Assembly (NCBI RefSeq): GCF_007997075.1
Contig: NZ_VORS01000004.1
Span: forward strand, 62,001 to 126,000
Source: Polaribacter sp. IC073
Lineage (GTDB): Bacteria; Bacteroidota; Bacteroidia; Flavobacteriales; Flavobacteriaceae
DNA: 64,000 bases
Reading direction: 5' to 3'
Shown here: positions 1 to 8,599 of the stretch, in pieces
How positions within the stretch are numbered: position 1 is the stretch's first letter
Layout of the letters: every line of letters begins with the position of its first letter
Translations under genes and position numbers: made by a program
Notes under the pieces: generated by a model
What the model saw: only the letters and a program-made list of their open reading frames with translations
Databases searched by the model: none
Told to the model about the DNA's origin: nothing

Positions 1-470
1 TTTTAGTCGCAAAAGAATTAGCTGCAATTGTGAAAAACGGAAGCTATAATCTAGTGTTAGCTGGTAAAGAATCTGCAGATTATAACGGACAAATGGTTCC
101 GGGTATGTTAGCTTCTTTAGTAGATTTTAACTTTGTAAATGGTTGTGTATCGCTAGAAGTAGAAGGCACAAACATAACTGCAAAAAGAGAAATAGATGGT
201 GGTACAGAAACTTTAGCTACAGCTTTACCTTTAGTTATAGGTGGTCAAAAAGGGCTTGTAGAAGAAAAAGATTTGCGTATTCCTAATATGAGAGGAATTA
301 TGATGGCGCGTAAAAAGCCCTTGCAAGTAGTAGAAGCAAATGGTGCAAACGCAACAACAAACAATCAATCTTATGAGAAACCCGCACCAAAAGGCGCTGT
401 TAAATTAGTGGCAGCAGATAACCTAGATGAATTAATCGACTTATTGCACAACGAAGCAAAAGTTATTTAA
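1..470 (+). CDS. etfB: Electron transfer flavoprotein subunit beta, 3' part
   Basis: The reading frame is open from the window edge (frame starting at base 3) to a TAA at 468-470, so the 5' end lies outside. The visible part matches the C-terminal two thirds of EtfB: the KES-DYN-GQMVPGMLA segment that binds AMP/ADP, the REIDGG(T)E turn, and the LRIPNMRGIMMARKKP segment that contacts the alpha subunit. With EtfA it forms the soluble FAD heterodimer that carries electrons from acyl-CoA dehydrogenases toward the quinone pool. etfA follows 103 bp downstream on the same strand, the usual order. Confidence 0.95.
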   Translation, partial: LVAKELAAIVKNGSYNLVLAGKESADYNGQMVPGMLASLVDFNFVNGCVSLEVEGTNITAKREIDGGTETLATALPLVIGGQKGLVEEKDLRIPNMRGIMMARKKPLQVVEANGANATTNNQSYEKPAPKGAVKLVAADNLDELIDLLHNEAKVI

Positions 471-573
471 ATTTCTCAGGAAGTTTAAACAATCTAAAAG
501 AGCATCAATAAAATAATTAAGAATTCATTTTTGTAAACTATATTAGTTCATCAGAAATATAAAAATATAAAAT

Positions 574-1530
574 ATGTCAGTTTTAGTTTTTGCCGATTCA
601 ACGGAAGGGAAATTTAAGAAAACTGCTTTTGAAGTAGTTTCTTACGGAAAAAAAGTTGCAGAACAATTAGGCGTTAACCTAGTTGTGTTAACAATAAATG
701 CTACAGATGCATCTGAGTTATACACGTATGGCGCAGAAAGGGTATTAACAGTTTCAAATGAAGGTTTATCTACCTTTAACGCAAAAGAATATGCAGCTGT
801 AATAACACAAGCAGCAAACAAAGAAAATGCAACAGTAGTTGTTATAGACTCTAGTATAAATAGTTTGTATTTATCGCCATTAGTAGCGGTTAGTTTAGAA
901 GCGGGTTATGCATCAAATACGGTAGCTGCACCTTCAAGCACTAATCCTTTTACTGTAAAAAGAAAAGCGTTTTCTAACAAAGCATTTTCAAATACTGTAA
1001 TTTCTACAGAGAAAAAAGTAATTGGGGTTGCTAAGAATTCTTTCGGAATTCATGAAAATTCTGTTGCAGGATCTTTAGAAAGTTTCGATGCAGAAGTGGT
1101 TGCTTCTGGTGTCAAATCAGAAAAAGTAGAAAGAGTTACGGGTACAGTAACCATCGCAGATGCAGACATTGTAGTTTCTGCAGGTAGAGGTTTAAAAGGA
1201 CCAGAAAACTGGGGCATGATAGAAGAATTAGCAGCAGTTTTAGGCGCAGCAACAGCTTGTTCTAAACCAGTTTCAGATTTAGGATGGCGTCCTCATGGTG
1301 AGCATGTTGGCCAAACAGGAAAACCTGTAGCCTCTAATTTGTACATCGCAATTGGTATTTCTGGCGCAATTCAGCATTTGGCAGGAATTAACGCATCTAA
1401 AGTAAAAGTAGTCATTAATACAGACCCAGAAGCACCGTTTTTTAAAGCTGCAGATTATGGTGTTGTAGGAGACGCTTTCGAGGTTGTACCTAAGTTAATA
1501 GAGAAATTAAAAGCATTTAAAGCTGCTTAA
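574..1530 (+). CDS. etfA: Electron transfer flavoprotein subunit alpha
   Basis: This 318-residue protein has the two-domain EtfA build. An N-terminal nucleotide-fold domain covers about residues 1-185. The C-terminal FAD domain carries the signature VSAGRGLKGPENW, the ACSKPVSDLGW loop, GQTGKPVASNLYIAIGISG and KVKVVINTDPEAPFF near the end. It holds FAD and forms the ETF heterodimer with the product of the preceding gene, accepting electrons from beta-oxidation dehydrogenases in the cytoplasm. The ATG at 574 follows an AT-rich leader without a Shine-Dalgarno sequence, normal for this phylum. A hairpin terminator closes the pair 40 bp downstream. Confidence 0.97.
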   Translation: MSVLVFADSTEGKFKKTAFEVVSYGKKVAEQLGVNLVVLTINATDASELYTYGAERVLTVSNEGLSTFNAKEYAAVITQAANKENATVVVIDSSINSLYLSPLVAVSLEAGYASNTVAAPSSTNPFTVKRKAFSNKAFSNTVISTEKKVIGVAKNSFGIHENSVAGSLESFDAEVVASGVKSEKVERVTGTVTIADADIVVSAGRGLKGPENWGMIEELAAVLGAATACSKPVSDLGWRPHGEHVGQTGKPVASNLYIAIGISGAIQHLAGINASKVKVVINTDPEAPFFKAADYGVVGDAFEVVPKLIEKLKAFKAA

Positions 1531-1571
1531 TATGTTTTGGGCGTGCCCAAATTATTTAGTATAGAACTTTT

Positions 1572-1610
1572 AAAAACCTATCGAGATTAATTTTTTTGAT
1601 AGGTTTTTTT
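1572..1610 (+). terminator. Rho-independent terminator after etfA
   Basis: Inverted arms AAAACCTATC and GATAGGTTTT enclose a 15-base AT-rich loop and run into a T tract. It ends the etfBA unit. Confidence 0.8.
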
Positions 1611-1637
1611 AATGCAAACAGTCAAATAAATAATTTC

Positions 1638-1737
1638 GTCGGGCTTTCGCTACTCGCTTTTTCTTTTTTGTTTCATTTCAATCAACAAAAGAAAAGAGCT
1701 CAAACAATAGCTCAATCCCTCACGCGGGCTTCAGTTA
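1638..1737 (+). repeat. Dispersed intergenic repeat, family 1, copy A (degenerate)
   Basis: It occupies most of the 332-bp gap between etfA and the next gene. It starts with a GTCGGGCTTTCGCTA-like end and finishes with CTCAATCCCTCACGCGGG. The same ends and the same order of parts recur at 14945-15011, 35215-35297 and 40474-40704. No reading frame is evident inside. The rest of this gap (1738-1862) is AT-rich leader without a recognisable feature. Confidence 0.6.
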
Positions 1738-1862
1738 TTGTAAAAAAATAAATTCCGTAGTAATAACAGTTTTCACTATATAATTTTTTAGTAAATTGTG
1801 CCCTTAAAAATTAGCTTACTATAATAAGTTAAAAGCTAATTTTATTTTCCGTAGCAAGATAT

Positions 1863-2477
1863 ATGAGTTTGATAAAACTAACAATAAAAGGAATTTCATA
1901 CAGCCAGACACAAACAGGTGCTTATGCACTCGTGTTAAGTGAAATGGAAGGAACCAGAACCTTACCAATAATTATTGGTGCATTCGAAGCACAATCTATC
2001 GCCATCGCTTTAGAAAAAGAAATTAGACCTCCAAGACCCTTAACACATGATTTGTTTAAGACGTTTTCAGATCGTTTCTCAATAGAAGTCAAAGAAGTTA
2101 TCATACATAAATTGGTAGATGGTGTTTTCTTTTCTAGTCTTGTTTGTGAAAAAGACGGAGTAGAAGAGGTCATAGATACAAGAACATCAGATGCAATTGC
2201 AATTGCAGTTCGTTTTCAGGCGCCAATTTTTACATATGAAAACATTCTAGACAAAGCAGGTGTTTATTTAAAGCTAGAAGAAGAATTAGGGTTAACAGAT
2301 ACTTCAGAAGCACAAGATATTTCTACAGAAATAGAAACTATCTTAGAAGTTGATACAGCGGCACCTTATGCGAATCTACCAGTCTCAGAATTAAATAAGA
2401 AATTAGACGCAGCAGTTTCTGATGAAAATTATGAATTGGCAGCAGAAATTAGAGACGAAATTAGCAAACGCTCTTAA
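1863..2477 (+). CDS. Bifunctional nuclease (DUF151/BFN) family protein with UVR motif
   Basis: This 204-residue protein has an N-terminal DUF151/BFN domain at about residues 1-135. It includes the typical segments ALVLSEMEGTRTLPIIIG, RPLTHDLF and IDTRTSDAIAIAVR. The C-terminal segment (about 168-202; PVSELNKKLDAAVSDENYELAAEIRDEI) is a UvrB/UvrC-type UVR helical hairpin, a usual combination in Bacteroidetes. BFN proteins have reported nuclease activity in plants; the bacterial role is not firmly known. The next gene starts 18 bp downstream, so the two are probably cotranscribed. Confidence 0.9.
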   Translation: MSLIKLTIKGISYSQTQTGAYALVLSEMEGTRTLPIIIGAFEAQSIAIALEKEIRPPRPLTHDLFKTFSDRFSIEVKEVIIHKLVDGVFFSSLVCEKDGVEEVIDTRTSDAIAIAVRFQAPIFTYENILDKAGVYLKLEEELGLTDTSEAQDISTEIETILEVDTAAPYANLPVSELNKKLDAAVSDENYELAAEIRDEISKRS

Positions 2478-2495
2478 AAATTAACGAACTTACTT

Positions 2496-4256
2496 ATGAA
2501 GAATCTATTATTAATTGCCTTTTGTTTTGTTTCATTAACTTTTTTAGGGCAAGATTTAGAGCAAGATTGGAAAATTGATACTGTTACAAAATCAGACGGA
2601 TCTTCTTTGTTAGAATCAGAAGAGGTACAGATGTTCTCTTTAGAAGCTGGTAATTTTGAGTTTCCTGTTTTTGGTGAAAATGAAAAAGCATCAGGAACAT
2701 ACCTTAGACAGAACAACTTAATCATCTTTAATTTTTTAAAACCAAAAGAAGCATTAAGATATTTTAATATTATTTCTTTCGATAATGCGAGCTTAGTTTT
2801 ATCCGAAGGAAACGTTACTTATACATTTTCATCTCAAGAATATGCAAAAATAGTATTGCCAGAAAATGAAGAAAGTACAGCGTTACCAATAGCAGATACA
2901 TCGCTAGGTGAACCAGCAGCTGAAAGTGAAAATGAAGAAATTATTGCAAGTGGAGACTTTACTTTTACAAGTTTATGGAGAGGTGTTTTAGGAATGTTTT
3001 CTTTGATAGTTATTGCCTTTTTATTTAGTTCTAATAGAAGAGCAATTAGCTGGAAAAGGGTTGCCATTGGTATATTTCTTCAATTAGTTATTGCTGTAGG
3101 AGTTTTAAAAATTTCTTTTATTCAAAAAGGATTTGAGTTAGTAGGAAAGCTGTTCATAGAAATTTTAGAATATACCAAAGCTGGAAGTCAATTTTTATTC
3201 GCAGGTTTAATATCAGATATGGATTCTTTCGGATATATTTTTGCTTTTCAGGTATTACCAACTATTATCTTCTTTTCTGCATTAACCTCATTATTATTTT
3301 ATTTAGGAATCATTCAATGGATTGTTAAGATGTTGGCAATAGCTTTGTCTAAATTTTTAGGCATTTCTGGCATGGAAAGTCTATCTGTTGCAGGAAATAT
3401 TTTCTTAGGACAAACAGAAGCACCTTTGTTAATTAAAGCATACTTAGAAAAGATGAATAAATCTGAAATGCTTTTAGTAATGATTGGTGGAATGGCTACT
3501 GTTGCAGGTGCCGTTTTAGCAGCTTATATTGGCTTTTTAGGTGGTGGCGATAAAGAATTAGAATTAATTTTCGCAAAACATTTATTAGCAGCCTCTGTGA
3601 TGGCGGCTCCTGGTGCAATTGTAATTTCTAAAATACTGTATCCACAAACAGAAGAGGTAAATACAGATGTTACAGTTTCTCAAGAAAAAATAGGTTCTAA
3701 TATTCTAGATGCAATTGCAAACGGAACAACAGAAGGCTTGCGTTTAGCAGTAAATGTTGGTGCCATGTTATTGGTTTTTGTAGCCGTAATTGCAATGATA
3801 AATGGTGGTTTAGATTTAATTGGTAATTTAACGTCTTTAAACGATGTAATTGCAACAAACACAGCTTACAACAAACTTTCTTTAGAGTTTATTTTAGGAT
3901 ATGCTTTTGCGCCTTTAATGTGGCTAATTGGTGTACCAACAACAGATATGACGTTAATGGGACAGTTATTGGGTATTAAATTAGTTGCAAGTGAGTTTGT
4001 AGGTTATATTCAACTTTCAGAACTAAAAAATGTAGCGAATGCAACACATTTAACCTATAACAAGTCAATTATTATGGCAACATATATGCTGTGTGGTTTT
4101 GCAAATTTTGCTTCTATTGGTATTCAAATTGGTGGAATTGGATCTTTAGCTCCTGGACAACGTAAAACATTATCAGAATTCGGAATGAAAGCATTAATAG
4201 GAGGTACAATTGCTTCTTTAATGTCTGCTACTATTGCTGGAATGATTATAGGATAG
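2496..4256 (+). CDS. NupC-type concentrative nucleoside transporter with exported N-terminal domain
   Basis: A signal peptide (residues 1-19, ending FLGQ) is followed by about 130 residues of beta-rich, acidic sequence predicted in the periplasm. From about residue 152 to the end (586) comes a multi-membrane-segment CNT carrier. Family signatures are GNIFLGQTEAPLL at about residues 300-310 and the SEFVGYIQL segment near residue 500. CNT carriers import nucleosides with Na+ or H+. Most are about 400 residues, so the N-terminal addition explains the length of 586. It lies between a BFN protein and thyA, consistent with pyrimidine supply. Substrate and the N-domain role are inferred. Confidence 0.9.
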   Translation: MKNLLLIAFCFVSLTFLGQDLEQDWKIDTVTKSDGSSLLESEEVQMFSLEAGNFEFPVFGENEKASGTYLRQNNLIIFNFLKPKEALRYFNIISFDNASLVLSEGNVTYTFSSQEYAKIVLPENEESTALPIADTSLGEPAAESENEEIIASGDFTFTSLWRGVLGMFSLIVIAFLFSSNRRAISWKRVAIGIFLQLVIAVGVLKISFIQKGFELVGKLFIEILEYTKAGSQFLFAGLISDMDSFGYIFAFQVLPTIIFFSALTSLLFYLGIIQWIVKMLAIALSKFLGISGMESLSVAGNIFLGQTEAPLLIKAYLEKMNKSEMLLVMIGGMATVAGAVLAAYIGFLGGGDKELELIFAKHLLAASVMAAPGAIVISKILYPQTEEVNTDVTVSQEKIGSNILDAIANGTTEGLRLAVNVGAMLLVFVAVIAMINGGLDLIGNLTSLNDVIATNTAYNKLSLEFILGYAFAPLMWLIGVPTTDMTLMGQLLGIKLVASEFVGYIQLSELKNVANATHLTYNKSIIMATYMLCGFANFASIGIQIGGIGSLAPGQRKTLSEFGMKALIGGTIASLMSATIAGMIIG

Positions 4257-4323
4257 TGGCGAATCGCCACAGATAATTAAAAAATGTTATCTCCAAATCG
4301 TTAATAACTTTAAAATATTATAC

Positions 4324-4361
4324 AAAAAGCTTCGATGGAAATTACTGAAGCTTTTTTTATT
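4324..4361 (+). terminator. Terminator after the nucleoside transporter
   Basis: Arms AAAAAGCTTC and GAAGCTTTTT around a 14-base loop, followed by T residues. It separates the transporter from thyA. Confidence 0.8.
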
Positions 4362-4371
4362 TATGACACTA

Positions 4372-4416
4372 AAACAAATAAACAAATAAACGACTAAACA
4401 AATAAACGAGTAAACA
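4372..4416 (+). repeat. 16-base tandem repeat in the thyA leader
   Basis: Two full 16-base units, AAACAAATAAACGACT and AAACAAATAAACGAGT (4380-4411), are preceded by a partial unit and followed by AAACA directly before the thyA ATG. There is no G-rich ribosome-binding site. Such A-rich leaders can recruit ribosomes in this phylum; whether repeat number matters is unknown. Confidence 0.75.
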
Positions 4417-5241
4417 ATGCGTCAATATCACGATTTAGTAAAGCACGTTTTAGAAAACGGAAACGAAAAAGGAGATAGAACTGGTACCGGAACAAAAAGT
4501 GTTTTTGGTCATCAAATGCGTTTTGACTTAAGTGAAGGTTTTCCTATGGTTACGACCAAAAAATTACACTTAAAATCGATTATTTATGAGCTACTTTGGT
4601 TTATAAAAGGAGATACAAATATTAAATACTTACAAGATAATGGTGTGAAAATCTGGAATTCTTGGGCAGACGAAAACGGAGATTTAGGTCCTGTTTATGG
4701 ACACCAATGGCGTAACTGGAATAGCGATGATATTGATCAATTACAAGATGTAATAGAGACTTTAAAAAACAATCCGAATTCTAGAAGAATGATGGTTGCT
4801 GCATGGAATCCTTCCGTAATGCCAGATACTTCCGTTAGTTTTTCAGAAAATGTAGCTAACGGAAAAGCAGCTTTACCACCCTGTCATGCCTTTTTTCAAT
4901 TTTATGTTGCAGACGGTAAGTTGTCTTGTCAATTATATCAGAGAAGCGCAGATATCTTTTTAGGAGTTCCTTTTAATATTGCTTCTTACGCATTGTTTAC
5001 AATGATGATGGCACAAGTTTGTGGCTATGAAGCGGGGGAGTTTATTCATACTTTTGGAGATGCTCATATTTATACTAATCACGTAGAACAATTAGAACTG
5101 CAATTATCTAGAGACATAAGACCTTTGCCAAGAATGAAGATGAATCCTTCAATAAAAAATATAGAAGATTTTACTTTTGAAGATTTTGAATTACAAGATT
5201 ACAATCCGCATCCACATATTAAAGGAAAGGTTGCAGTTTAA
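4417..5241 (+). CDS. thyA: Thymidylate synthase
   Basis: This cytoplasmic enzyme methylates dUMP to dTMP using methylene-tetrahydrofolate, releasing dihydrofolate that the nearby folA product recycles. The 274-residue sequence has the N-terminal [11 protein letters not shown] phosphate loop, WRNWN, the catalytic Cys156 in [33 protein letters not shown] and the [12 protein letters not shown] substrate motif. A 10-residue insertion ([10 protein letters not shown], 141-150) before the catalytic loop makes it slightly longer than the 264-residue E. coli enzyme. It sits between two hairpin terminators and is probably its own transcription unit. Confidence 0.99.
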   Translation: MRQYHDLVKHVLENGNEKGDRTGTGTKSVFGHQMRFDLSEGFPMVTTKKLHLKSIIYELLWFIKGDTNIKYLQDNGVKIWNSWADENGDLGPVYGHQWRNWNSDDIDQLQDVIETLKNNPNSRRMMVAAWNPSVMPDTSVSFSENVANGKAALPPCHAFFQFYVADGKLSCQLYQRSADIFLGVPFNIASYALFTMMMAQVCGYEAGEFIHTFGDAHIYTNHVEQLELQLSRDIRPLPRMKMNPSIKNIEDFTFEDFELQDYNPHPHIKGKVAV

Positions 5242-5255
5242 TAGAATTATAGCAT

Positions 5256-5291
5256 AAAAAAAGAGCTTTCAAATTAATGAAAGCTCTTTTC
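5256..5291 (+). terminator. Bidirectional terminator between thyA and the CBM48 gene
   Basis: Near-perfect arms AAAGAGCTTTC and GAAAGCTCTTT around an 8-base loop, with A and T tracts on the two sides. It lies between converging genes, so it can serve both strands. Confidence 0.85.
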
Positions 5292-5310
5292 TCTTCTTCA
5301 TAGCATTATC

Positions 5311-5607
5311 TTATAACTTAATTACGCTATTTTCTGCATTGGCAAAATCACTCCAAGCGAAACCATCAGCTTCATTTTCATTCACATAAGCTCCATCAAT
5401 TAAATATTTAAATTCATGAGAAGTTTTCGTTTCTAAATCAACAGTTCCTTTAAAAGAACCATTTTTTAATTTTTTTAACGGAGCAGATTCGGCATTCCAT
5501 TCATTAAAACTACCAACCACTGCTACAGTATTAGCTTCTTTTGCAGCTACAGTAAATGTTACTTTACACACTGGTTTGCTTTTTAAAAATTGTTTTTTAA
5601 TTGCCAT
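5311..5607 (-). CDS. Isoamylase early-set (CBM48-like) domain protein
   Basis: The 98-residue protein is essentially a single immunoglobulin-like E-set/CBM48 fold. It shows VAVVGSFNEWN at about residues 28-38 and HEFKYLIDGAYVNENEADG at about 64-82, the usual glycogen-binding hallmarks. It has no signal peptide and no catalytic domain, so it probably binds alpha-glucan or regulates another protein in the cytoplasm; this is an inference. Single-domain versions are common in Flavobacteriia. The start is the ATG at 5607. It faces thyA across a shared terminator. Confidence 0.85.
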   Translation of the reverse strand: MAIKKQFLKSKPVCKVTFTVAAKEANTVAVVGSFNEWNAESAPLKKLKNGSFKGTVDLETKTSHEFKYLIDGAYVNENEADGFAWSDFANAENSVIKL

Positions 5608-5881
5608 AATTATATTGATTAGAATTTCAGTGTAAAAATATACAAGATGAGTAACATTATCGGCGTTATTTTTTATTTACCGAAATAATTATGATTTCAT
5701 AATGTGATGTAGAGTAAAACTAATAATTATGAAATAATTAATAGACAAAAGGGACTATAATTAAATATAATATAATATCTTTTGTACTGATTTTCAGTGT
5801 TTTTATTTCGAAATCGGTTTCGTAAAGCTGTTTTTTTTGACGAAAATGATGTAAAAACGTCAAACCTGAAATGATTTCTCT

Positions 5882-5889
5882 TATTTTTG
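5882..5889 (+). promoter_or_regulatory. Candidate -7 box for folA
   Basis: TATTTTTG fits the Bacteroidetes TAnnTTTG element and ends 19 bases before the folA ATG. The rest of the 301-bp gap (5608-5908) is AT-rich and shows no gene. Confidence 0.6.
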
Positions 5890-5908
5890 TTAAAAATGGA
5901 TTCAAACT

Positions 5909-6397
5909 ATGATTACAGTAATCGCCGCAATTGCAAATAATAATGCTTTAGGAAAAGACAATGATTTAATTTGGCATTTACCTGCCGATTTAAAAAGGTT
6001 TAAAAGAGTAACAACAGGTCATTATATTTTAATGGGTAGAAATACTTTTGAATCTATAGGAAAACCATTACCAAACAGAACAACTATAATTATCACTAGA
6101 AATAAGAATTATTTTAAAGATGGTTGCTTAATTGCAAATAGTTTAGAAGCTGCAATTGAGTTGGCAAAAGAAGAAAAACAACTCTTTATTATTGGTGGTG
6201 CTCAAATTTATAAAGAAACAATTGCTAAGAATTTAGCAGATCAATTAGATATAACTGTGGTGCACAGCGAATTTGAGGCAGACGTGTATTTCCCAGAAAT
6301 AGATGTAAAAGTTTGGAAAGAAGTTGCTAGAGAAGATTTTTCTGCAGATGAAAAAAATAAATATGATTATAGTTTTATTTCTTATCAGAAAATTTAA
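5909..6397 (+). CDS. folA: Dihydrofolate reductase
   Basis: This 162-residue enzyme reduces dihydrofolate to tetrahydrofolate with NADPH in the cytoplasm. Visible motifs are the N-terminal VIAAIANNNALGKDNDLIWHLPADL (Met20-type loop and the acidic active site in the PADLKRF helix), YILMGRNTFESIGKPLPNR (NADPH) and LFIIGGAQIY. Length and order match the family. It complements thyA in the same region. Its TAA shares bases with the stop codon of the convergent lipoprotein gene (6394-6397). Confidence 0.98.
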   Translation: MITVIAAIANNNALGKDNDLIWHLPADLKRFKRVTTGHYILMGRNTFESIGKPLPNRTTIIITRNKNYFKDGCLIANSLEAAIELAKEEKQLFIIGGAQIYKETIAKNLADQLDITVVHSEFEADVYFPEIDVKVWKEVAREDFSADEKNKYDYSFISYQKI

Positions 6398-6828
6398 TTA
6401 ATTCGTCCGTTTCTAAAGCCTCCACCTAAATTCATTTTATATTTTCTTTGCGCAAAAAGAAAGTAATTAAAAAGCTTATAGTTTACTTCGTAACCATAAT
6501 CTATGTTGGCTTGGTAATCTATAATGTTTTCATAAATATTTGAATTAAATCTACTCGGACTTTGTGCCCTTTGGTTCCAAGTAAGCACCCAAGACCTGTT
6601 TCTTGCTTCCATATAATTCTGGCTATAAAAACCTTCTGGATGTGCAGTAGAGGCTAAATAAAAGGTGAAACCAGGATCTATAATTATAATTTCATATTCT
6701 AAACTATCGTTGGCGATCACTACAGGGGCTTCTTTTTGGGTTTTGGTATTATTTATTGGAGATGAACCACAAGACCAAAGAAGAATTGCTACACAAATTA
6801 TTAAAGAAATGTTTTTTAAAAGTTTCAT
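6394..6828 (-). CDS. DUF6146-type lipoprotein
   Basis: The protein starts with a lipoprotein signal ending in LLWSC; counting from the ATG at 6828 the lipidated cysteine is residue 20. About 125 residues follow, with a conserved-looking stretch FYLASTAHPEGFYSQ and a C-terminal aromatic-rich part (YEVNYKLFNYFLFAQRKYKMN). It resembles the Flavobacteriia family called DUF6146, whose function is unknown. An ATG two codons upstream (6834) is possible but adds nothing to the signal peptide. It converges on folA with overlapping stops. Confidence 0.75.
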   Translation of the reverse strand: MKLLKNISLIICVAILLWSCGSSPINNTKTQKEAPVVIANDSLEYEIIIIDPGFTFYLASTAHPEGFYSQNYMEARNRSWVLTWNQRAQSPSRFNSNIYENIIDYQANIDYGYEVNYKLFNYFLFAQRKYKMNLGGGFRNGRIN

Positions 6829-6929
6829 AATCAATCAATTTAGTACTAGTAAAGCTGCAAAAATTATTCCAAAATAGATGGATTTCTAGATGATTTAACA
6901 CTAATTTTCGTTTTTTAAATTTATTATAA

Positions 6930-7490
6930 ATGAAAAATAGATGTTTTTGGGTTTCAGAAAGTCAGTTATATATAGACTATCACGACAAAGAGTGGGGAGA
7001 ACCTGTTTATGATGATGCAACACTCTTTGAATTTTTAATTTTAGAAACCTTTCAAGCAGGCTTAAGTTGGATAACTATTTTAAATAAAAGAGAAAATTTT
7101 AGAAAAGCTTTTGATCATTTTAATTATGAAAAAATAGCAATGTATTCCGATGAGAAATACGAATCTTTATTGCAAGATGCTGGTATTATTAGAAATAAAT
7201 TAAAAATAAAAAGTGCGATTAGAAATGCACAACTTTTTTTGGATGTTCAACAAGAATTTGGGTCTTTTTCTAAGTTTATTTGGTCTTATGTAGCGGAAAA
7301 ACCAATTGTGAATACATTTCATAAAAGAGAAGAAGTACCGGCAACAACCGCTCTTTCAGACAAGATTTCTAAAGACTTAAAAAAACGCGGATTTAAATTT
7401 GTAGGTTCTACAGTAATGTACGCATATATGCAAGCTGTTGGTATGGTAAACGATCATACAACAGATTGCTTTAAATATTCTAAAAAATGA
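6930..7490 (+). CDS. tag: DNA-3-methyladenine glycosylase I
   Basis: This base-excision repair enzyme removes 3-methyladenine from alkylated DNA. The 186-residue protein has all four zinc ligands of the Tag family: Cys5 and His18 in the N-terminus (CFW...YHDKEWG) and the C-terminal HTTDC pair. It also has the FEFLILETFQAGLSW helix with the base-recognition region. The following membrane protein overlaps the stop codon by 4 bases (ATGA), suggesting translational coupling, though the two functions have no obvious link. Confidence 0.97.
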   Translation: MKNRCFWVSESQLYIDYHDKEWGEPVYDDATLFEFLILETFQAGLSWITILNKRENFRKAFDHFNYEKIAMYSDEKYESLLQDAGIIRNKLKIKSAIRNAQLFLDVQQEFGSFSKFIWSYVAEKPIVNTFHKREEVPATTALSDKISKDLKKRGFKFVGSTVMYAYMQAVGMVNDHTTDCFKYSKK

Positions 7491-8251
7491 AAATAATAGT
7501 AATACCCAGAGAAGATTTAAAAAAAATAAGTGCTATTTTTAATAGAGAAGCCGGTTTATTTATTGCTTCAATTTTTATTCTTTTTTTTGATGGAATTTAC
7601 TTCAATCATGAGTTCTATCATCTGCAAAAATTTTTTAATGTACTTATGATTTCAGCATTTACAATAATGCTTTATAGGGCAGCTCCAAGGGTAAAAGAAC
7701 TCATGGTATATGCTGTTTTTTTAGGTTTTATTGGTGAATATTTATTTTCTAAAGGATTAAATATGTACACCTATAGGTTGCAAAACATTCCACTCTATGT
7801 ACCTTTTGGACATGCTGTTTTGTTTGCCAGAATTTTTAGGTTTAGTAAAGCGTCTATTGTAAAAAAGCATCAGGAAGAATTAGCTAAATTATTTCAAATA
7901 TTAATCGCAATTTTTGCAACTATTTATTTGGTTTTTTTTAGTGATGTTTTTGGTTTTGTAATGACGGTATTTGTTTTTCTTTTACTTTGGAAACGTCCAA
8001 AAGATAGGTTGTTTTTTTATTCTATGTATATTTTGGTCGCTATTTTAGAAATAGGAGGAACCGCTTTTGGTACTTGGAAGTGGCCTGGTACAGCTTTTGG
8101 AGTTATTGATTTTCTACCAAGTAATAATCCGCCAAGTGGTATTAGTTTATTTTATTTCTTGCTAGACATTGGGTGTTTTTTTATATACACACAAAGACAT
8201 AAATATACTTGGAGAAGATTAAAAAATATAAGAAGAATAAAAACAGTTTAA
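7487..8251 (+). CDS. Multi-pass membrane protein of unknown function
   Basis: The 254-residue protein has about seven to eight hydrophobic segments and a basic C-terminus (RRLKNIRRIKTV), placing it in the inner membrane. A notable stretch is FIGEYLFSKGLNMYTY...IPLYVPFGHA (about residues 78-108). A second similar element, LEIGGTAFGTWKWPG...FLPSNNPPSG, lies in the C-terminal half, so there may be an internal repeat. The same G-E...Y/W...P-L-(Y/W)-x-P-F pattern occurs in the membrane protein at 32534-33133. This recalls carotenoid-hydratase-like (CruF/DUF422) membrane proteins, a weak resemblance. It overlaps tag by 4 bases. Confidence 0.6.
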   Translation: MKIIVIPREDLKKISAIFNREAGLFIASIFILFFDGIYFNHEFYHLQKFFNVLMISAFTIMLYRAAPRVKELMVYAVFLGFIGEYLFSKGLNMYTYRLQNIPLYVPFGHAVLFARIFRFSKASIVKKHQEELAKLFQILIAIFATIYLVFFSDVFGFVMTVFVFLLLWKRPKDRLFFYSMYILVAILEIGGTAFGTWKWPGTAFGVIDFLPSNNPPSGISLFYFLLDIGCFFIYTQRHKYTWRRLKNIRRIKTV

Positions 8252-8454
8252 TTTCCTGCAAGTAATCGAATGGCAACAAAAATAAAAATAATTATACTAC
8301 CGTAAATAAGTACTTTTTTGCCTGCATTTTTATAATAACGTTCATGGTTTTTGATGTCTTTCCTGTAACTATAAATCATTAAAGCAATAAAAGCTGTAAT
8401 AAAAAAGATCATAAATATAATTCTACCAGTTGTAAAATAAGCGCTTAAAAACAT
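8248..8454 (-). CDS. Small two-helix membrane protein
   Basis: The 68-residue protein has a transmembrane segment at about residues 10-28 (IIFMIFFITAFIALMIY), a basic connecting loop (YRKDIKNHERYYKNAGKK) and a second segment at about 49-65. No family is recognised. The predicted topology is both ends outside with a positively charged cytoplasmic loop. Its stop overlaps the 3' end of the convergent membrane protein gene by 4 bases. Confidence 0.55.
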   Translation of the reverse strand: MFLSAYFTTGRIIFMIFFITAFIALMIYSYRKDIKNHERYYKNAGKKVLIYGSIIIFIFVAIRLLAGN

Positions 8455-8599
8455 GTTTAATTTTCTTTATAATTTATATAAATAGAACAATTGTAGGCTT
8501 TATTTTTCAATATTTTTCCTATATATTGTCTTTCTAAAAATGAACCTATTAGAAGTTGCAAAATTACAAATTAAAAAACTTCTATGAATTAAAATACAG

